Below are positions 34,901 through 44,663 of a stretch of 64,000 bases of DNA, piece by piece. Origin of the DNA: Branchiostoma lanceolatum. Its lineage: Eukaryota; Chordata; Leptocardii; Amphioxiformes; Branchiostomatidae. Under the pieces are notes generated by a model, which saw only the letters and a program-made list of their open reading frames with translations, made no database searches and was not told the origin of the DNA. The stretch's first letter is position 1. Each line of letters opens with the position of its first letter. Location of the stretch: positions 4,479,383 through 4,543,382 of the forward strand of contig NC_089732.1 in the NCBI RefSeq assembly GCF_035083965.1, written 5' to 3'. Made by a program: the position numbers and the translations under genes.

Positions 34901-37900
34901 TCGCAATTCAATCGTCTACTACGGCTGCCTGCCAGGAGACATGTAAGCTTACGGTTGAAAATCAACCACTACATCATGTATTGAACAAGTCAAAACATAG
35001 TCGATTTGTTTTTAAACTTCAGAAACCTCTCCCTAATATTCTCCTCGGGGTCTTCAAATTCCAAATATGTTTTTTTGAACTGCAGCCTGTGTTCAATAAC
35101 CTAGCACAGGTCGCTTCCAATTATTTTCCTTGTTAAGTAGAGTAGTGAGGTGAAAGCCATTGATTTTTGTTTCCTTGTATTTCAGGTTTATTCTGATGTA
35201 CTCCACTATCTTGTGCACAGGCCACAACTCCGCGCTAACAACAACAATAGTCGGCACAATTAAGGTACGGGTCGGCAACCTTACTTTCATGTTGCCGTTA
35301 TTATTATTGCTTGACAGTATCCATGCAAATGTGACAATACTAAACGTTTGGCATTTGTAACTGTAATTCAACCAGTCATTATTGCACTGAGAAAGGTGAC
35401 CAAAATGGTTGGCTCATGTAGATACTCGATTGTGTATAAAAACTTTGTCAAAAGGAATACAGAATTAAGTCAATTGGAATTGTATATAATATATGTGGCC
35501 ATATTCTACTTTTCTGTCATGTTCATAACAACATATTGTGACAATTGAATTTTGTGTGTTTGACAAGAGACGGTTTTTAAGGTGTTGTTTTCGTTTCTTT
35601 TTTCTTTCCAGAATATATTGATAACGTATCTAGGAATGGTGTTTGGCGGTGACTACATTTTCAGCTGGTCAAATTTCGTAGGACTCAATATCAGGTGAGT
35701 AAAGTGAATTGCTACAGTTGATAGAAAAGCAACCAATAGATTGAGTAATTAAAATCCCCTTTCTGAGGGAGACAACTAGTCTAAGAAGAGGTGAGTGATC
35801 ACCTGTATTGTCCCCTCCTTCATTTTGTTATTGGAGAAGTCTAATAAAGAAACCAATCATTTGTTTTACTAGCACCAGCACCAAGACTCTCGCCAACTCT
35901 AATTAAGTTGTTGACCTTTATTTCAATGCACACTACAGTACATGCCCCTCAAACACTCACCAACTTCTACATGAGCAGAAGAGTCTGTCCTTAATCAGGG
36001 TGCAAAATGCCTGGTTGCACGTTGCACAGTGCAACAAGATTTTGGTTGGTGCAAGTTAATTCCAAACCCAGGTAGTGCAGTGTGCAACCTTATATTTTGA
36101 GCCAAAGATCTCAATCGGAACCCTGGAAGCTCACAAAAACACAGTGTCACTCTCATAAAATTCGGTAAATCTTCAATTGAAATAAAGAAATCAACACTTT
36201 TTCTTTTAAACCATCCAAAACCCTTCATAGATCGTGGAATTTGAGCTGAAAAAAGAGGAAAACACACTGCCCTCGGCTAAACAAGATGTTGTTACGTCAA
36301 TGGGAACACAATACTATCTAATTCTAATATATTTTGAAATATTAGTAGTATTATACGCTACATACAAGCTTGATTTGAAGAAATCGGTGAATGTTGCTGG
36401 AGCAACCTGAAATTTGGATGTGCAACCTAGCCTTTGCCCTAGGTTGCAACATGGGCAACCTGGCTCAAAAAAGTATTTCGCACCCTGTTAATGGAAAAAA
36501 ATGGTGTTTCTGGTAACCCGACTGACCGTAGCAAAAACCTGCAGAGCCAAGCTTTTCTTAATCCATGTCCCTGCTAGCAATGGACAAAAGATTTTCAATC
36601 TGAGTGATGAAAACATTGTATAATCATGATTCCAACATGTTCTCCTCACTCCTATTTCAATAGGAAAGGTTATATATGAAGATCAGGTCCCCTTAATGTT
36701 GAATCCCCGCATAATAATAGACTAAAGTACAATTAAAATATGATGTTGAAAAAGCCAATGTCCTCAGCTGGTACATTTGCGTTGTCAGACCATATATGTT
36801 TGATCCGTTTTTGGAAAATAAGAGAGAATTCCTACCTACCAACCCTATTTTTTTCAGGTCCCTAACTGGAAACACAACATTTTTTTTCTTAGGCCGAAGA
36901 AACTCTTCCACCTGTACGTCGATGAAAAATTGCAAATTGCTACTTGGGATAGTAAGAGGTGCAATTAGGAATAACTAGTCACAGCCAGCAAAAAGTTTAA
37001 AGGCTGAGTTTGCCTGTGTGGTAATTGTGCAATTATTGCTCTTCAATGGAGAGATATACTGTAAAACCATTTAACATTGCAGTTGGTAAATTTAGTGGTT
37101 GGGGGGAAGGGGAGCAGTTCACGGCATTTATTTTTATTTTTGATTAAAACGGTGGGAACAAACATCACTGTCTCAAAAATGTTAGTCATCAAATGTTTGC
37201 AATGATGAAATTCCAGCGATTGACTAGTGACTTTTTAAAGTTACCGTTAAAAATCAAGAATTAGAGTAGTAATGCACCAAACTCACCTCACCTAGGCCTA
37301 TCCCTATGTACCAAGTATGTGGTGGTAAATGCAGCTCAGTCAGTTTGAAGTGTTTCGTTCCTGCCATTAGTCTGTCTTGACTGTCTCAAGATTATGTGCT
37401 GAGTCACTTGAGATGTTAGGAATAGAATTGAGAACAATTTGAAAGCTAAGTGATGTCACCACCCTTTGCTCGTCTACGGAAATGTAATGAAAATTACCAA
37501 AGTAATGGGATTAGCGTGCCAATCACTCTTAGGCCTTGGGAAAAAAAGTTGTGTTTCTGATTTCAGTCCTGAAAAAATTAGGGTTGGTAGTTTTAGTTAT
37601 CCTCAACAATGGCAATAATAGAAGGAATCTTACAAACTTGCTGACTTGAAAGAAAGTTTGAACTAACATTTGACAGCGAAGGTGAATGATCTTGCCTTGC
37701 TGCAGTTTGCCTTTTTCCTGTTAGAGGAACGCAAGTCAGATTCACCTGCATTTAACCCAAGCTTGACTTATACTCATCTCCTTCACCATTTGTGCCTCTT
37801 TTGTTTGTTTTGTTGCAGTGCATTATCTGGTATTACTTATTCCTACATCACCATATCAGAACTCCAGAAATCTGCTCGAGGAGGATAGTTGCTTCTTTGC

Positions 37901-39396
37901 TGCATCGTAGAGGAGGTGATGCTTAACTCATCAGTAACAATTTTACAACTTCCATCTATATAAAGCTACCATAAGAAAAGTAGCATTCTGACGAAAATTT
38001 CATAAGATTTGGTTTGTACAGTGCCAGGGCTCGAAATAGTCTTTTCCACATTTACACAATATAAAGCACTCACAAACAAGCTTTCGGTCAGTCCTCTGAC
38101 GCTTCTTAAGTTGAAATGACCCAAAGCCTGTGTCAAGAAGGGTCAAGACCTAACTGATCAAGATGGGTCAGAGAACTGACCTAACGCTTGTTGTGAGTGC
38201 TTTTATATTTGGGTACGGAAATACATGTAACTTGTAAAACTTTTACTTATTTACTTATTTATTATTTTGAGCCCTGAATGTGTACATGTCTTTAATGGCA
38301 ACTCATCGGAATTCCAGACTTCCTAATCCTAATCACTAACTGCTGGTGAACAATTAGATTGAAATGCAGCAATCATTAATTGTAGAAAAATTACAAATTT
38401 TAAGTTGAATTTTGAGCTGGTGTTAGGCTGGTGGTGGTTATTGTGTTACATTGTATATGTGACCATTGTTGTAACAGTTACAGTAGTTTTTCTAGGTAAT
38501 GACTGGCTAATGTTTCTAAGCTGTGACCATAAGCAGATAAAACGAAACCGCTTACAATCCTAAAATTAAGTCACCAGCCATGCCCTAACCAACAAATCAT
38601 AATGTATCGTGTCATATCTAGGTAGCTGTCATGGTTGCCGCTTTGTGACGACTCTCCCTGACAGGTCCAGCTAACAAAACTTACAAAAGACGCATTCATG
38701 CATTGTATAGTCACATCACATCGACACACAAACATTGACAATTTACCACAACCCAGCTGTATGACATGTATAAATATGGTTTTCTTGAATCATACCCTAA
38801 GTGGCATTTACCTGGCTGCTGTAGAGTGAAATTGTGGCAAGAATATGATTGCCTGGTATCCAAACCTATTATAGCTCCCAAGTCTCTTTTTTCCTATCTA
38901 TTTGCGGAGAGCTATGATAGGTTTGGATACCACTGGCTAAGAATGTGGTCCAATTATAAGTCAATGTTCCTCCTTTCTTCTGCATGTCCATGAGTCGTTT
39001 AGATTTATCATTGGTACAAAACCAATATTTTTACGCTTCATGTGTTTTATTATCTTTTTTGTCATACTTGTACATTTTGCTGTATATTTCCATTTTAAGT
39101 CAAGGGTAACACAAATCCAGTTTAGGAGGCAGCAAGGAACGTGTTGTGGGTCAAGTGAGATAGGGGCTCAAGTGCCAGTTACATGGAGATTATTCTTTTA
39201 AAAGAACTTATGACTTACCAGCCTGATGAAGTTATTGACGTACATGACTGCATGTGTTTCTCCCTGCTCCAGTGTGTTGTGCAGCCTGTGCTACACCTAC
39301 ATCAGCCTCACAGACCCCTTCACCAGGAGATCCACCAGTTTCACCTCTTCAGGACACAGCACTGACCATCCCAACCTCAGAGTACAGATTTTGTAA
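22992..39396 (+). CDS. SLC35D1: SLC35D1-type UDP-sugar (UDP-GlcA/UDP-GalNAc) transporter
   Basis: Coding exons: 22992-23119, 25105-25138, 25971-26057, 27270-27337, 28031-28102, 28455-28523, 29237-29339, 31068-31160, 31894-31961, 35186-35264, 35612-35694, then either 37819-37888 (317 residues) or 39273-39396 (335 residues). The protein is a multi-helix nucleotide-sugar transporter of the ER/Golgi. Hallmarks are [98 protein letters not shown] and [21 protein letters not shown]. These fit SLC35D1 better than SLC35D2, in my judgement from memory of the family. The start is the first ATG after an in-frame TGA. The last helix comes from either of two terminal exons. An intronless TRIM gene lies antisense in the 3.2-kb intron 31962-35185. 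Other introns hold repeats only. Confidence 0.88.
23980..24182. repeat. MITE family with TACTGTAAATGCA ends (copy 2)
   Basis: A complete element with inverted ends TACTGTAAATGCATTTAAG and TTTCTGCATTTACAGTA. Inside are GCGGTGGTTTTA repeats and CATACTGCTACAGTATTGGAC. It lies in intron 1 of SLC35D1. Confidence 0.8.
24200..24311. repeat. Foldback repeat
   Basis: Arms CAGATCTTTCGATGGCAAAGACCG and, inverted, CGGTCTTTGCTATCGAAAGATCT flank a 30-base loop. The outer GGCTAATTTCCAAG pairs with CTTGGAGATTAGCTC. Confidence 0.75.
26335..26425 (-). repeat. Interspersed repeat shared with 50398-50582
   Basis: On the minus strand it reads as AGTAGCCATTTGGTACCC..ATTGGTTACGGAGTTAGGCAGCAGGGAAAAGGTTAAG. Two tandem forward copies of the same unit lie downstream of UROD. 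Confidence 0.6.
27665..27982. repeat. Back-to-back pair of the TACTGTAAATGCA MITE (copies 3a and 3b)
   Basis: Two family members lie head to head, making a roughly 315-bp near-perfect palindrome. CATACTGCTACAGTATTGGAC appears forward at about 27760 and reversed at about 27870. GCATTTAAGTTTGCGTGG opens it and an inverted copy closes it. It lies 48 bases upstream of SLC35D1 exon 5 (28031). Confidence 0.8.
28118..29190 (+). repeat. Interspersed repeat (two copies) with CAGTGGGTTTGAGAGATCTCT
   Basis: Copies at about 28118-28262 and 28978-29190 share GGTTACATAAATCCGCCAC, AAAACAGTGGGTTTGAGAG and CAGCACCCCC. Exon 6 lies between them. More copies lie at 31245-31450, 40500-40690 (plus) and 40215-40355 (minus). 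Confidence 0.75.
30238..30264 (+). other. Candidate 27-nt microexon of SLC35D1
   Basis: GCTAAAG precedes and GTTTGT follows a 27-nt phase 0-0 open segment encoding ELDQENVNE. It lies between the exon ending KKKLDSK and the exon starting ELGKYG, both phase 0 at that joint, so inclusion would add nine polar residues to a loop. The acceptor is modest. It may be a chance match. Confidence 0.4.
30373..30545. repeat. Foldback MITE
   Basis: Arms of about 35 bases: GTACAATTTAAACTTTACATCTGGATAAATTT at the left and its reverse complement at the right, around a loop containing TCGGACGTTTCGGGCGTCC. It lies in an intron of SLC35D1. Confidence 0.85.
31245..31450 (+). repeat. Interspersed repeat, CAGTGGGTTTGAGAGATC family
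   Basis: It matches the copies at 28118-29190, including AAAACAGTGGGTTTGAGAG, CAGCACCCCCAGGTATGCAC and TTGGGTTGGAGATCTGTTT. Confidence 0.75.
31590..31850 (+). repeat. SINE family C (copy 2)
   Basis: It contains GTGCCCTTGGGAAAGGCACTTTACACCCAG, GGTACTTGACTTTGGTTGGGG and CTTCCAATACCGTG, shared with 51293-51460 and partly with 17255-17445. It lies 44 bases upstream of the SLC35D1 exon at 31894. Confidence 0.7.
32387..34123 (-). CDS. Intronless TRIM-NHL protein with a predicted membrane segment
   Basis: A single 578-codon frame. The RING (C3HC4) uses C18, C21, C33, H35, C38, C41, C54 and C57, fitting a ubiquitin E3 ligase. A B-box 2 lies at about 104-140 ([24 protein letters not shown]). A Glu/Gln/Lys-rich coiled coil spans about 145-265. 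About 17 hydrophobic residues ([14 protein letters not shown]) follow at about 280-296, then six NHL-like blades at about 303-575 (for example [40 protein letters not shown]). TRIM-NHL families are strongly expanded in lancelets (established). RING-B-box-coiled coil is usual, but a TM-like segment before the NHL propeller is not. The gene lies antisense in an SLC35D1 intron and has no introns, which suggests a retrocopy. A polyA signal (minus-strand AATAAA at 32372-32367) lies about 15 nt past the stop. The start ATGGCGGC is preceded by no better in-frame ATG. Confidence 0.9.
   Translation of the reverse strand: MAAAPWSLGTQFHDELSCSICLELFTRPKVLPCQHTFCQDCLEDHAGRGGTFQCPNCRLQFRLPRQGVTSLPDNLMAANMCERLQNQATQSGETREQPQSGNRCTFHPSEEVKLYCKQCKVPVCNDCLDDMHSDHGTITLKKASRERKAPVQALIDEGRNVLEDYCGVLKSLREEEKTLDEQKQETDNSIIQAYNHLLFQAEEKYNKNKEVVQEERDRVLADVSDLSAACDQAEQELEQGGVTFLGQERILTKKIVKYRGKLQKAAPVQPQPVQPPNNLQTAAGILLLAVFLMYGPLPKTITFGGKGSGNGQFNNPSGVAVSSKGEIFVADSGNQRIQVFTLQGTFVRQFPTCTVVSGGQKMTPHDVVIDGEGNLWVLGNTETTRSAVQYDKQGRVLRKFGVHMTGWYRGVAVDTRQKQILITQTTEGYLNRQGLVLVFRSDGSLVRTVGQQQGMENPRYIIVDGEGKILVSDYDNHYVYVYKTDKQFLFKFGGKGSGEGQLKNPQGICTDRAGNIIVANPGNSRVEMFDKTGRFLKHISTDTLTRPEGVTLGPQGQLVVTDSADHTVHITQSYFTAI
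34124..35185. other. Intron remainder, no gene seen
   Basis: This is the upstream region of the nested TRIM gene within the SLC35D1 intron. A short inverted repeat around 34740-34800 (AATTAAATTTCTTGGTTA-type arms also near 34590) is the only structure noted. Confidence 0.4.
35996..36487. repeat. DNA-transposon-like element with TTAAT target duplication
   Basis: The 492-bp element begins CAGGGTGCAAAATGCCTGGTTGC and ends AACCTGGCTC..TATTTCGCACCCTG. It is flanked on both sides by TTAAT (35991-35995 and 36488-36492). It has no coding capacity for a transposase, so it is non-autonomous. Confidence 0.8.
37819..37888 (+). other. SLC35D1: SLC35D1 terminal exon a (last helix, short tail)
   Basis: TTGTTGCAG|T opens the exon, which completes Ser and encodes [16 protein letters not shown] and a short KSARGG tail before TAG. 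YSYIT matches the family's usual final helix. It is the proximal of two alternative endings. Confidence 0.85.
38025..38276. repeat. CAGGGCTCGAAATA element containing a long foldback
   Basis: Outer ends CAGGGCTCGAAATA and TATTTTGAGCCCTG are inverted and match the element at 3126-3526. Inside, AATATAAAGCACTCACAA pairs with TTGTGAGTGCTTTTATATT. Confidence 0.75.
38850..38938. repeat. Foldback repeat
   Basis: GGTATCCAAACCTATTATAGCT at the left pairs with AGCTATGATAGGTTTGGATACC at the right, around a loop of about 35 bases. It lies between the two alternative last exons of SLC35D1. Confidence 0.8.
39273..39396 (+). other. SLC35D1: SLC35D1 terminal exon b (alternative last helix and longer tail)
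   Basis: The acceptor CTGCTCCAG is followed by T in the same phase as exon a. The exon encodes [19 protein letters not shown], then a Ser/Thr-rich tail ending VQIL and TAA. YTYISLT aligns with YSYITIS of exon a, so the two are homologous duplicated exons. Joining is in frame with the exon ending at 35694. Confidence 0.7.
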
Positions 39397-42381
39397 CACA
39401 TGGGCTTACGTTTTTAGACAATTCAATCTCTACAACTGGATAAGAATCGGAGATCACATCCAAACGTTTTGAGTGACATCCATCACTTTTCGACCTTCAA
39501 AGAGTGATGGGTGCCACTCGAAAAGTCTGGAAGTAATCTCCGAATATCATCTAGTTCTAGATATTGTCTTGAAACATTGTTTATCTGGATGTCTAACCTT
39601 CAGATATGTGTAGCATCATACTAAAGAGTTGGGTACCTAAAGGATTATAACATCCATTTAGTGAGTGATTAAACCCCTATCACAAAGACAAAGAGCTTCT
39701 GCCGTATTTGTTGATGGCCAGAAGATCACCCAATTTTCAAATTCCACATATTTTTTTTGCATTAAAAAATCTACCTGTCATGTCAAACAGTGCTCGGTAT
39801 ATCTGCAAACATTTTACTGATCCCTAAAATATGTTATGATCTTGAGAATACCGGGAGCATTACTTAAAATTATTTCATTTAGAACTAGCAGACCCGTCAG
39901 CTGATCAATTTGCCTGCTGTGTGACTAGGATATCACCATTTTTCTGCCAGGTTACATTTACTGTAATTCACTTTACTTTAACAGTAGCAAAATTTCCCGG
40001 TGTAAGGAAAATTGACATTTTCACTGAACTAAACTTCACGATGGCGGTAAGTGATTTACAGAACGGATGTGTGAAGGACTCATGAATAATTACAACAGGT
40101 TTTTTGACGGTGATGATAAGTCCATGGTACAGAGGTGACCATGAAAACAGTGAACATAAAGTAACAGTGAAAGAAACAAGAATTACAGTATGTGCCAATT
40201 TGAAGAAAAAAAGTGTTTTAAGAGAGCTCCTATTAAACATCTCCCAGTATAATGCACATATCATTACTTTGCATACCTGGGGGTGTTTCATTACAGATCT
40301 CCTTAAACCCACTGTTTTTCAAAGCTGTGTATATATGTTACTTAGCAGATAAATGTTAATGGAGTTTACAGGATTACCGGTATAGAGCACACATACACAG
40401 CCCCGTCTTACATTCTGAATATCTCAGTTGTGTATGATTTTAGTCTTCATTCCAATCTTCTTTCCATTGAATTCCTATCAGTGTTTACTTTTAATAGTTT
40501 GTTTAGTAACCTCCATTTACCGCTGGGCCACATATACAGTCATGTATCCACCATTTTGACAATCAGTGTGTGAGATCAGCATCCCCAGGTATGCACAGTT
40601 TAGAAATGCAGGAGTGCATTACAGTTGGTGACATTGCATTGGAGATGCATTTTTAGGGTTGCGGTTACATGTGACATGGTAAAATTATGTTACTAGACAT
40701 TGAGTCTTGTTATGATTCTAGTAGTGTTCAGGAATATCAGTGTTTAACAAGAAAATACTCAGACATCAATATTTTCGATGATCCACATTTGAACATGTTG
40801 TTATCAAGAAGCTTTAGTTAGTCCTTCTATGATAGTTAAGTTAACAAAACGTTTAATGCAACATTAATGTCGAATTGGTTCCAGACTTCTCTCAGGTACA
40901 TAGTCTTTTGTAAGGCACCGTGATGGTATTATTTTACCATCAGTAAGTTCTTGTTTCTTGGATTCATTAGTAGGTTTATTAATTCTGATTTTTTAAAATC
41001 TTTGAATGATAATGTACCATCCAGGATGAGTCAATCCACAATGATAAAATTTGGGCGCCAACAGTTGAAGAAAATTCTTGTCTTCTCAGGTGCCATATAG
41101 TTGTTTTATATATCTCTGCACTAAAGTGTGTATATCTATTGTTTAAACCTTAAAAAGTCTGGTATGCTAATTTTGGGGCTCCTGTGGTTTGGTAGAATTT
41201 TAGCTTATCACAAGATGCCTGTTTTTTTGTGTTTTGTTTTTTATCTGCCCACTTGCCTCATTTTTTGTTATGCTTAAAAAAAATCCAAGAACCAGAAATT
41301 TAACTTTTTGTGGCCTTATGTTATTTGTCAATTCAAGTGCTACTGGCAGATCTTTGTTCTTTTTAACTTTGTAATCTTGCCTCTCTTGCCAAACTCCTTG
41401 ATGGTCCCTTTGAACTCCAGGCCTTCCTATGGGGGCATGGGGAGCAGAAGTCACCAATTTGAAAGATAGGGTTGGCCTGGATAGTCAGTCCACAGGAAGG
41501 ATAACATTTCCCAAATGAAACACAATAATGGTCGCCAATCTCTACTGGCAAATATTCTCCCCATAGCCAGTGTACATGTAGTTAGTCTGGTAGGGACTAC
41601 CATTTGCATGCATCCGGTACTTTTGGTGTTGTTCTTGGCAGTATAGTACACAATACATATAGTTAGTTGGAAAGTACATTGTACATATGGGCTGGAAATA
41701 CATTTTTTTGCAAATTTTGCAACTTTTAATTGAATGTTGTTTGAAGGCAGAACCATTATTTTAAAGAAGATTATTTATTTGGTTTAATAGTTTTAGGACT
41801 ATTTATTTTTTGTTGTTGATTTCATTAACCAGTGTGTTATTTCAAATGGCAGTTATGGAATGGAAAATGGTAGTTATGGGACCAAGGAATTAGATTTGAA
41901 TGTATTTATTTTATGACATGCATAACATAATATGGTGCTACCGGTCTATATTTTGTAACTCACAGTTAGAATAGTTAATGATAGGATTGATCATCTTTCT
42001 CCATGTCCAGATAGGTGTGTCGATTTTGTGCAATCCCAACTACAATTTGTTAAGTCAGCACTGTTAACTCTATTATAAAAGACGTTTATCAAAAGAAATG
42101 TATATTTAATTTCTTTTTAAGTGTTTGCCTACATTAACCACATGCAACTAACACACGCATTCTACACGTATTTACAAAGAGTCAGCGCGTATTAACACTC
42201 TCAATCATATTGATTTAAAATACGTATTGTATTCAGAAACATGTATTCAATTTTTGATCATAGATACATTTGATTCAAATATATAATACTACCTTTTTGA
42301 CACTGTTCCTGCTTCGCAACCGAAACAATGACCATTTTTTGTATGTTTTTTTGTTGGAAATGCGCAAATCCGTAATGTGTT

Positions 42382-42540
42382 TTTGGCACAATTTAGACAG
42401 ATTAGCTAATGAGGCTTGTTGGGCGTCACTCCGCCGATAGGGAAGGTCATGTTAAGTGGCTTTCCCAATGGCCTAGTCGAGTATCGACCGGAGACATTGG
42501 TTCTAAGTGTAACACTCTAACCGTTGCGCCACACCTCCAC
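42382..42540 (-). repeat. tRNA-derived SINE, family A (copy 2)
   Basis: Minus strand: GTGGCGCAACGGTTAGAGTG head, then TAGAACCAATG, GGCCATTGGGAAAGCCACTT and GCTAATCTGTCTAAATTGTGCC, collinear with the copy at 888-1045. Confidence 0.7.
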
Positions 42541-44544
42541 ATTACTTTTTGGCAAAGGCAATGAAATATTGATGTTAAGACTGTTCAGGGAGCTCTTCTA
42601 TGCTGTTCATCGAAAACACAAACCTACATCACACAGTCAACCTTTAACCAAACACATCTGTACAATATACTTGGCGGTCAGTTTCTCGGCCAGAACTTGT
42701 GACCAATGGGATTTTACAACATCTATAGGCTAGCATGGCCGGTGGTGGTGCTTTTAACAAAAGTGGTGCATGTAAACAAAACAATCAAGAACAAGAATGA
42801 GGTTAAGTGCCAAGTACATATCGGCGTGCTAGGGCCTGAGCCTTGAATTGCTCTGCTGAATAGGAAATATATATTCTAGCTCTGTGGGTACTTCAATACA
42901 GCCAATAGCTTAATCAGCAACATGTACGCTTTGCCTCCTTGTTTCTTATTTAAACATAAATGCTAGCGCCGCACACCATCCTGGTATTACTAACAAGATA
43001 TGACCAAAAGAACGAAGTATAACATCTAAGTACATTTAACACCATGCCTTGGAGTATTTCAGAGATGCGTCTATATCATGTTCCACACAAAAAAGTCGAA
43101 GTTCTTAAAGCTTGTTGTTATGTGTTAATCAAGAGGGAGGGAAGAGTTTCAATCTTCTTTTCTTGAAACAGTATTACTATATAATGAACACATCGGGCTG
43201 CTGTCTTCAGTTTGAGTCGCGGCAATGTAGGCACCTGAAGCTACTCATCAAGTTCTGAATAGCTTATTGCTTATTCTGAATAGCTTATTACAAATGAAGA
43301 GGGATGAAAGAGTTTCAAACTTCATTTCTTGCAACTTCGGAATGAACACCTCGGGCTACTGTCTCTGAGCCGCCGCCGCGGCAATGAAGGCACCTGACGG
43401 CCTGCTCACCACCGTACAGAGGATTCCGCAGACGGAGTCCTGAAAGAGCCGGCAAATAATATGTCAGTTTTGTTCATGTATGCCTGCAGGGCACATTAAA
43501 ACCGCCCTAGTGACGACATGCTGCCCCTGGGTAAATAAGATTGACAAAATTAACAAGCTGTGACAAAGAGAGAGATGGCCAATTAAGCAATAGCCAGGAG
43601 AAGGACAGAATAATGAGACATTAAAAACATGGGTTGTGGATAGAAGGGAGCACAACGACTAGCAAAGACTGGGGAGCAATGAATGAATGAAAGACCTTTA
43701 TTGTGCATTCATGCCCCGAGGGGCTAGGTACAGGTCGTCTAACTTAACACATGGAACATACAAGGACATAAATACAACAATACAAGCTGTAAACATATAG
43801 AGTAGACAAACGTGTTATTAAACTAAGCTTGTCCAGTAGAGTCGACTTCTTCTCGCTTCTTTGTACATGTGTAGATGTATGAACAGACAATATTTCTTAT
43901 ACAAGGATTATCCAGGCGTAATAAAAATATCAATTTGATGTTGTGGTAAAAGTACATGGCTGTTGTAGCTTTGCGCGGAATTGCTTTTGATTAAATATTT
44001 ACACTGCATGCAGTACATAACGTAGTACTACAGTTGGAAGGGAAACTACAGAACTAGATTTCAAAGGCCTGCTCCAGGATGAAAATAGAAATGAAAATCT
44101 GAGATTGTTAAAAAAATGTAGACATGAAGCTCTAGAAGCGGGATAGCAATCTAGCTGATAAACATGTTGTAGTAGAAACGATTTGTGTTACAATTAATGG
44201 GAGGGGATAAAAGGGGTACAAAATGTAATTGTAAAGGTAGCACGAAAATCCTAGGTGATGTTTCCCTTAGAGGAAACAGATATCAGTTTAGACATACCTG
44301 GCCCATCCATGAACAAAATGTAGAGAACGGTTTTATGTCCCAAAATATGCATCGTTACCTACAACCTATAGCTAGATGATTAGCCTAGTGTGGAATATAT
44401 GTCTGTGTTATTTATTCAGTGTAAGGGGAAATGTGGAATAATCTTGAAACTTTTAATCATTACAACGAAATGTGCAATATTGTTAAAGCTTTTACCTTGT
44501 TATTTGTACATTGAATGTAATTCAGTGATCTCACTGCGAAGTTC

Positions 44545-44573
44545 AATAAATAAATCTTGAATCTTGAATCTTT
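44545..44573 (+). repeat. Retroelement-type 3' end, (TTGAATC)n
   Basis: AATAAATAAATCTTGAATCTTGAATCTT: short tandem 3' repeats after polyA-like motifs, as seen at 3' ends of CR1-like non-LTR elements. The upstream 800 bases show no reverse transcriptase frame. Confidence 0.4.
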
Positions 44574-44663
44574 TCGGATTCGAAGTATGGACACATGTGC
44601 AGAACAGAGTGCACAATTTCAGGTTTAGAATGATGTGAGATCACTACTTACTGTTCCTGCTTC

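Larger units (their letters stand above)
39397..44663. other. Intergenic, repeat-rich, no gene seen
   Basis: It contains the 3' UTR of SLC35D1 (extent unknown), copies of the CAGTGGGTTTGAGAG repeat (40215-40355 minus, 40500-40690 plus) and a tRNA-derived SINE (42382-42540 minus). Two retroelement-like 3' ends are present: reverse at about 43680 (GAATGAATGAAAGACCTTTATTGTGC) and forward at 44545-44573 with CTTGAATCTTGAATCTT units. No coding region is supported. Confidence 0.5.

Noticed and set aside
41200..41756. Reverse overlapping frames of 62-101 residues
   Set aside because: No recognisable family, no conserved motif, and low-complexity stretches.
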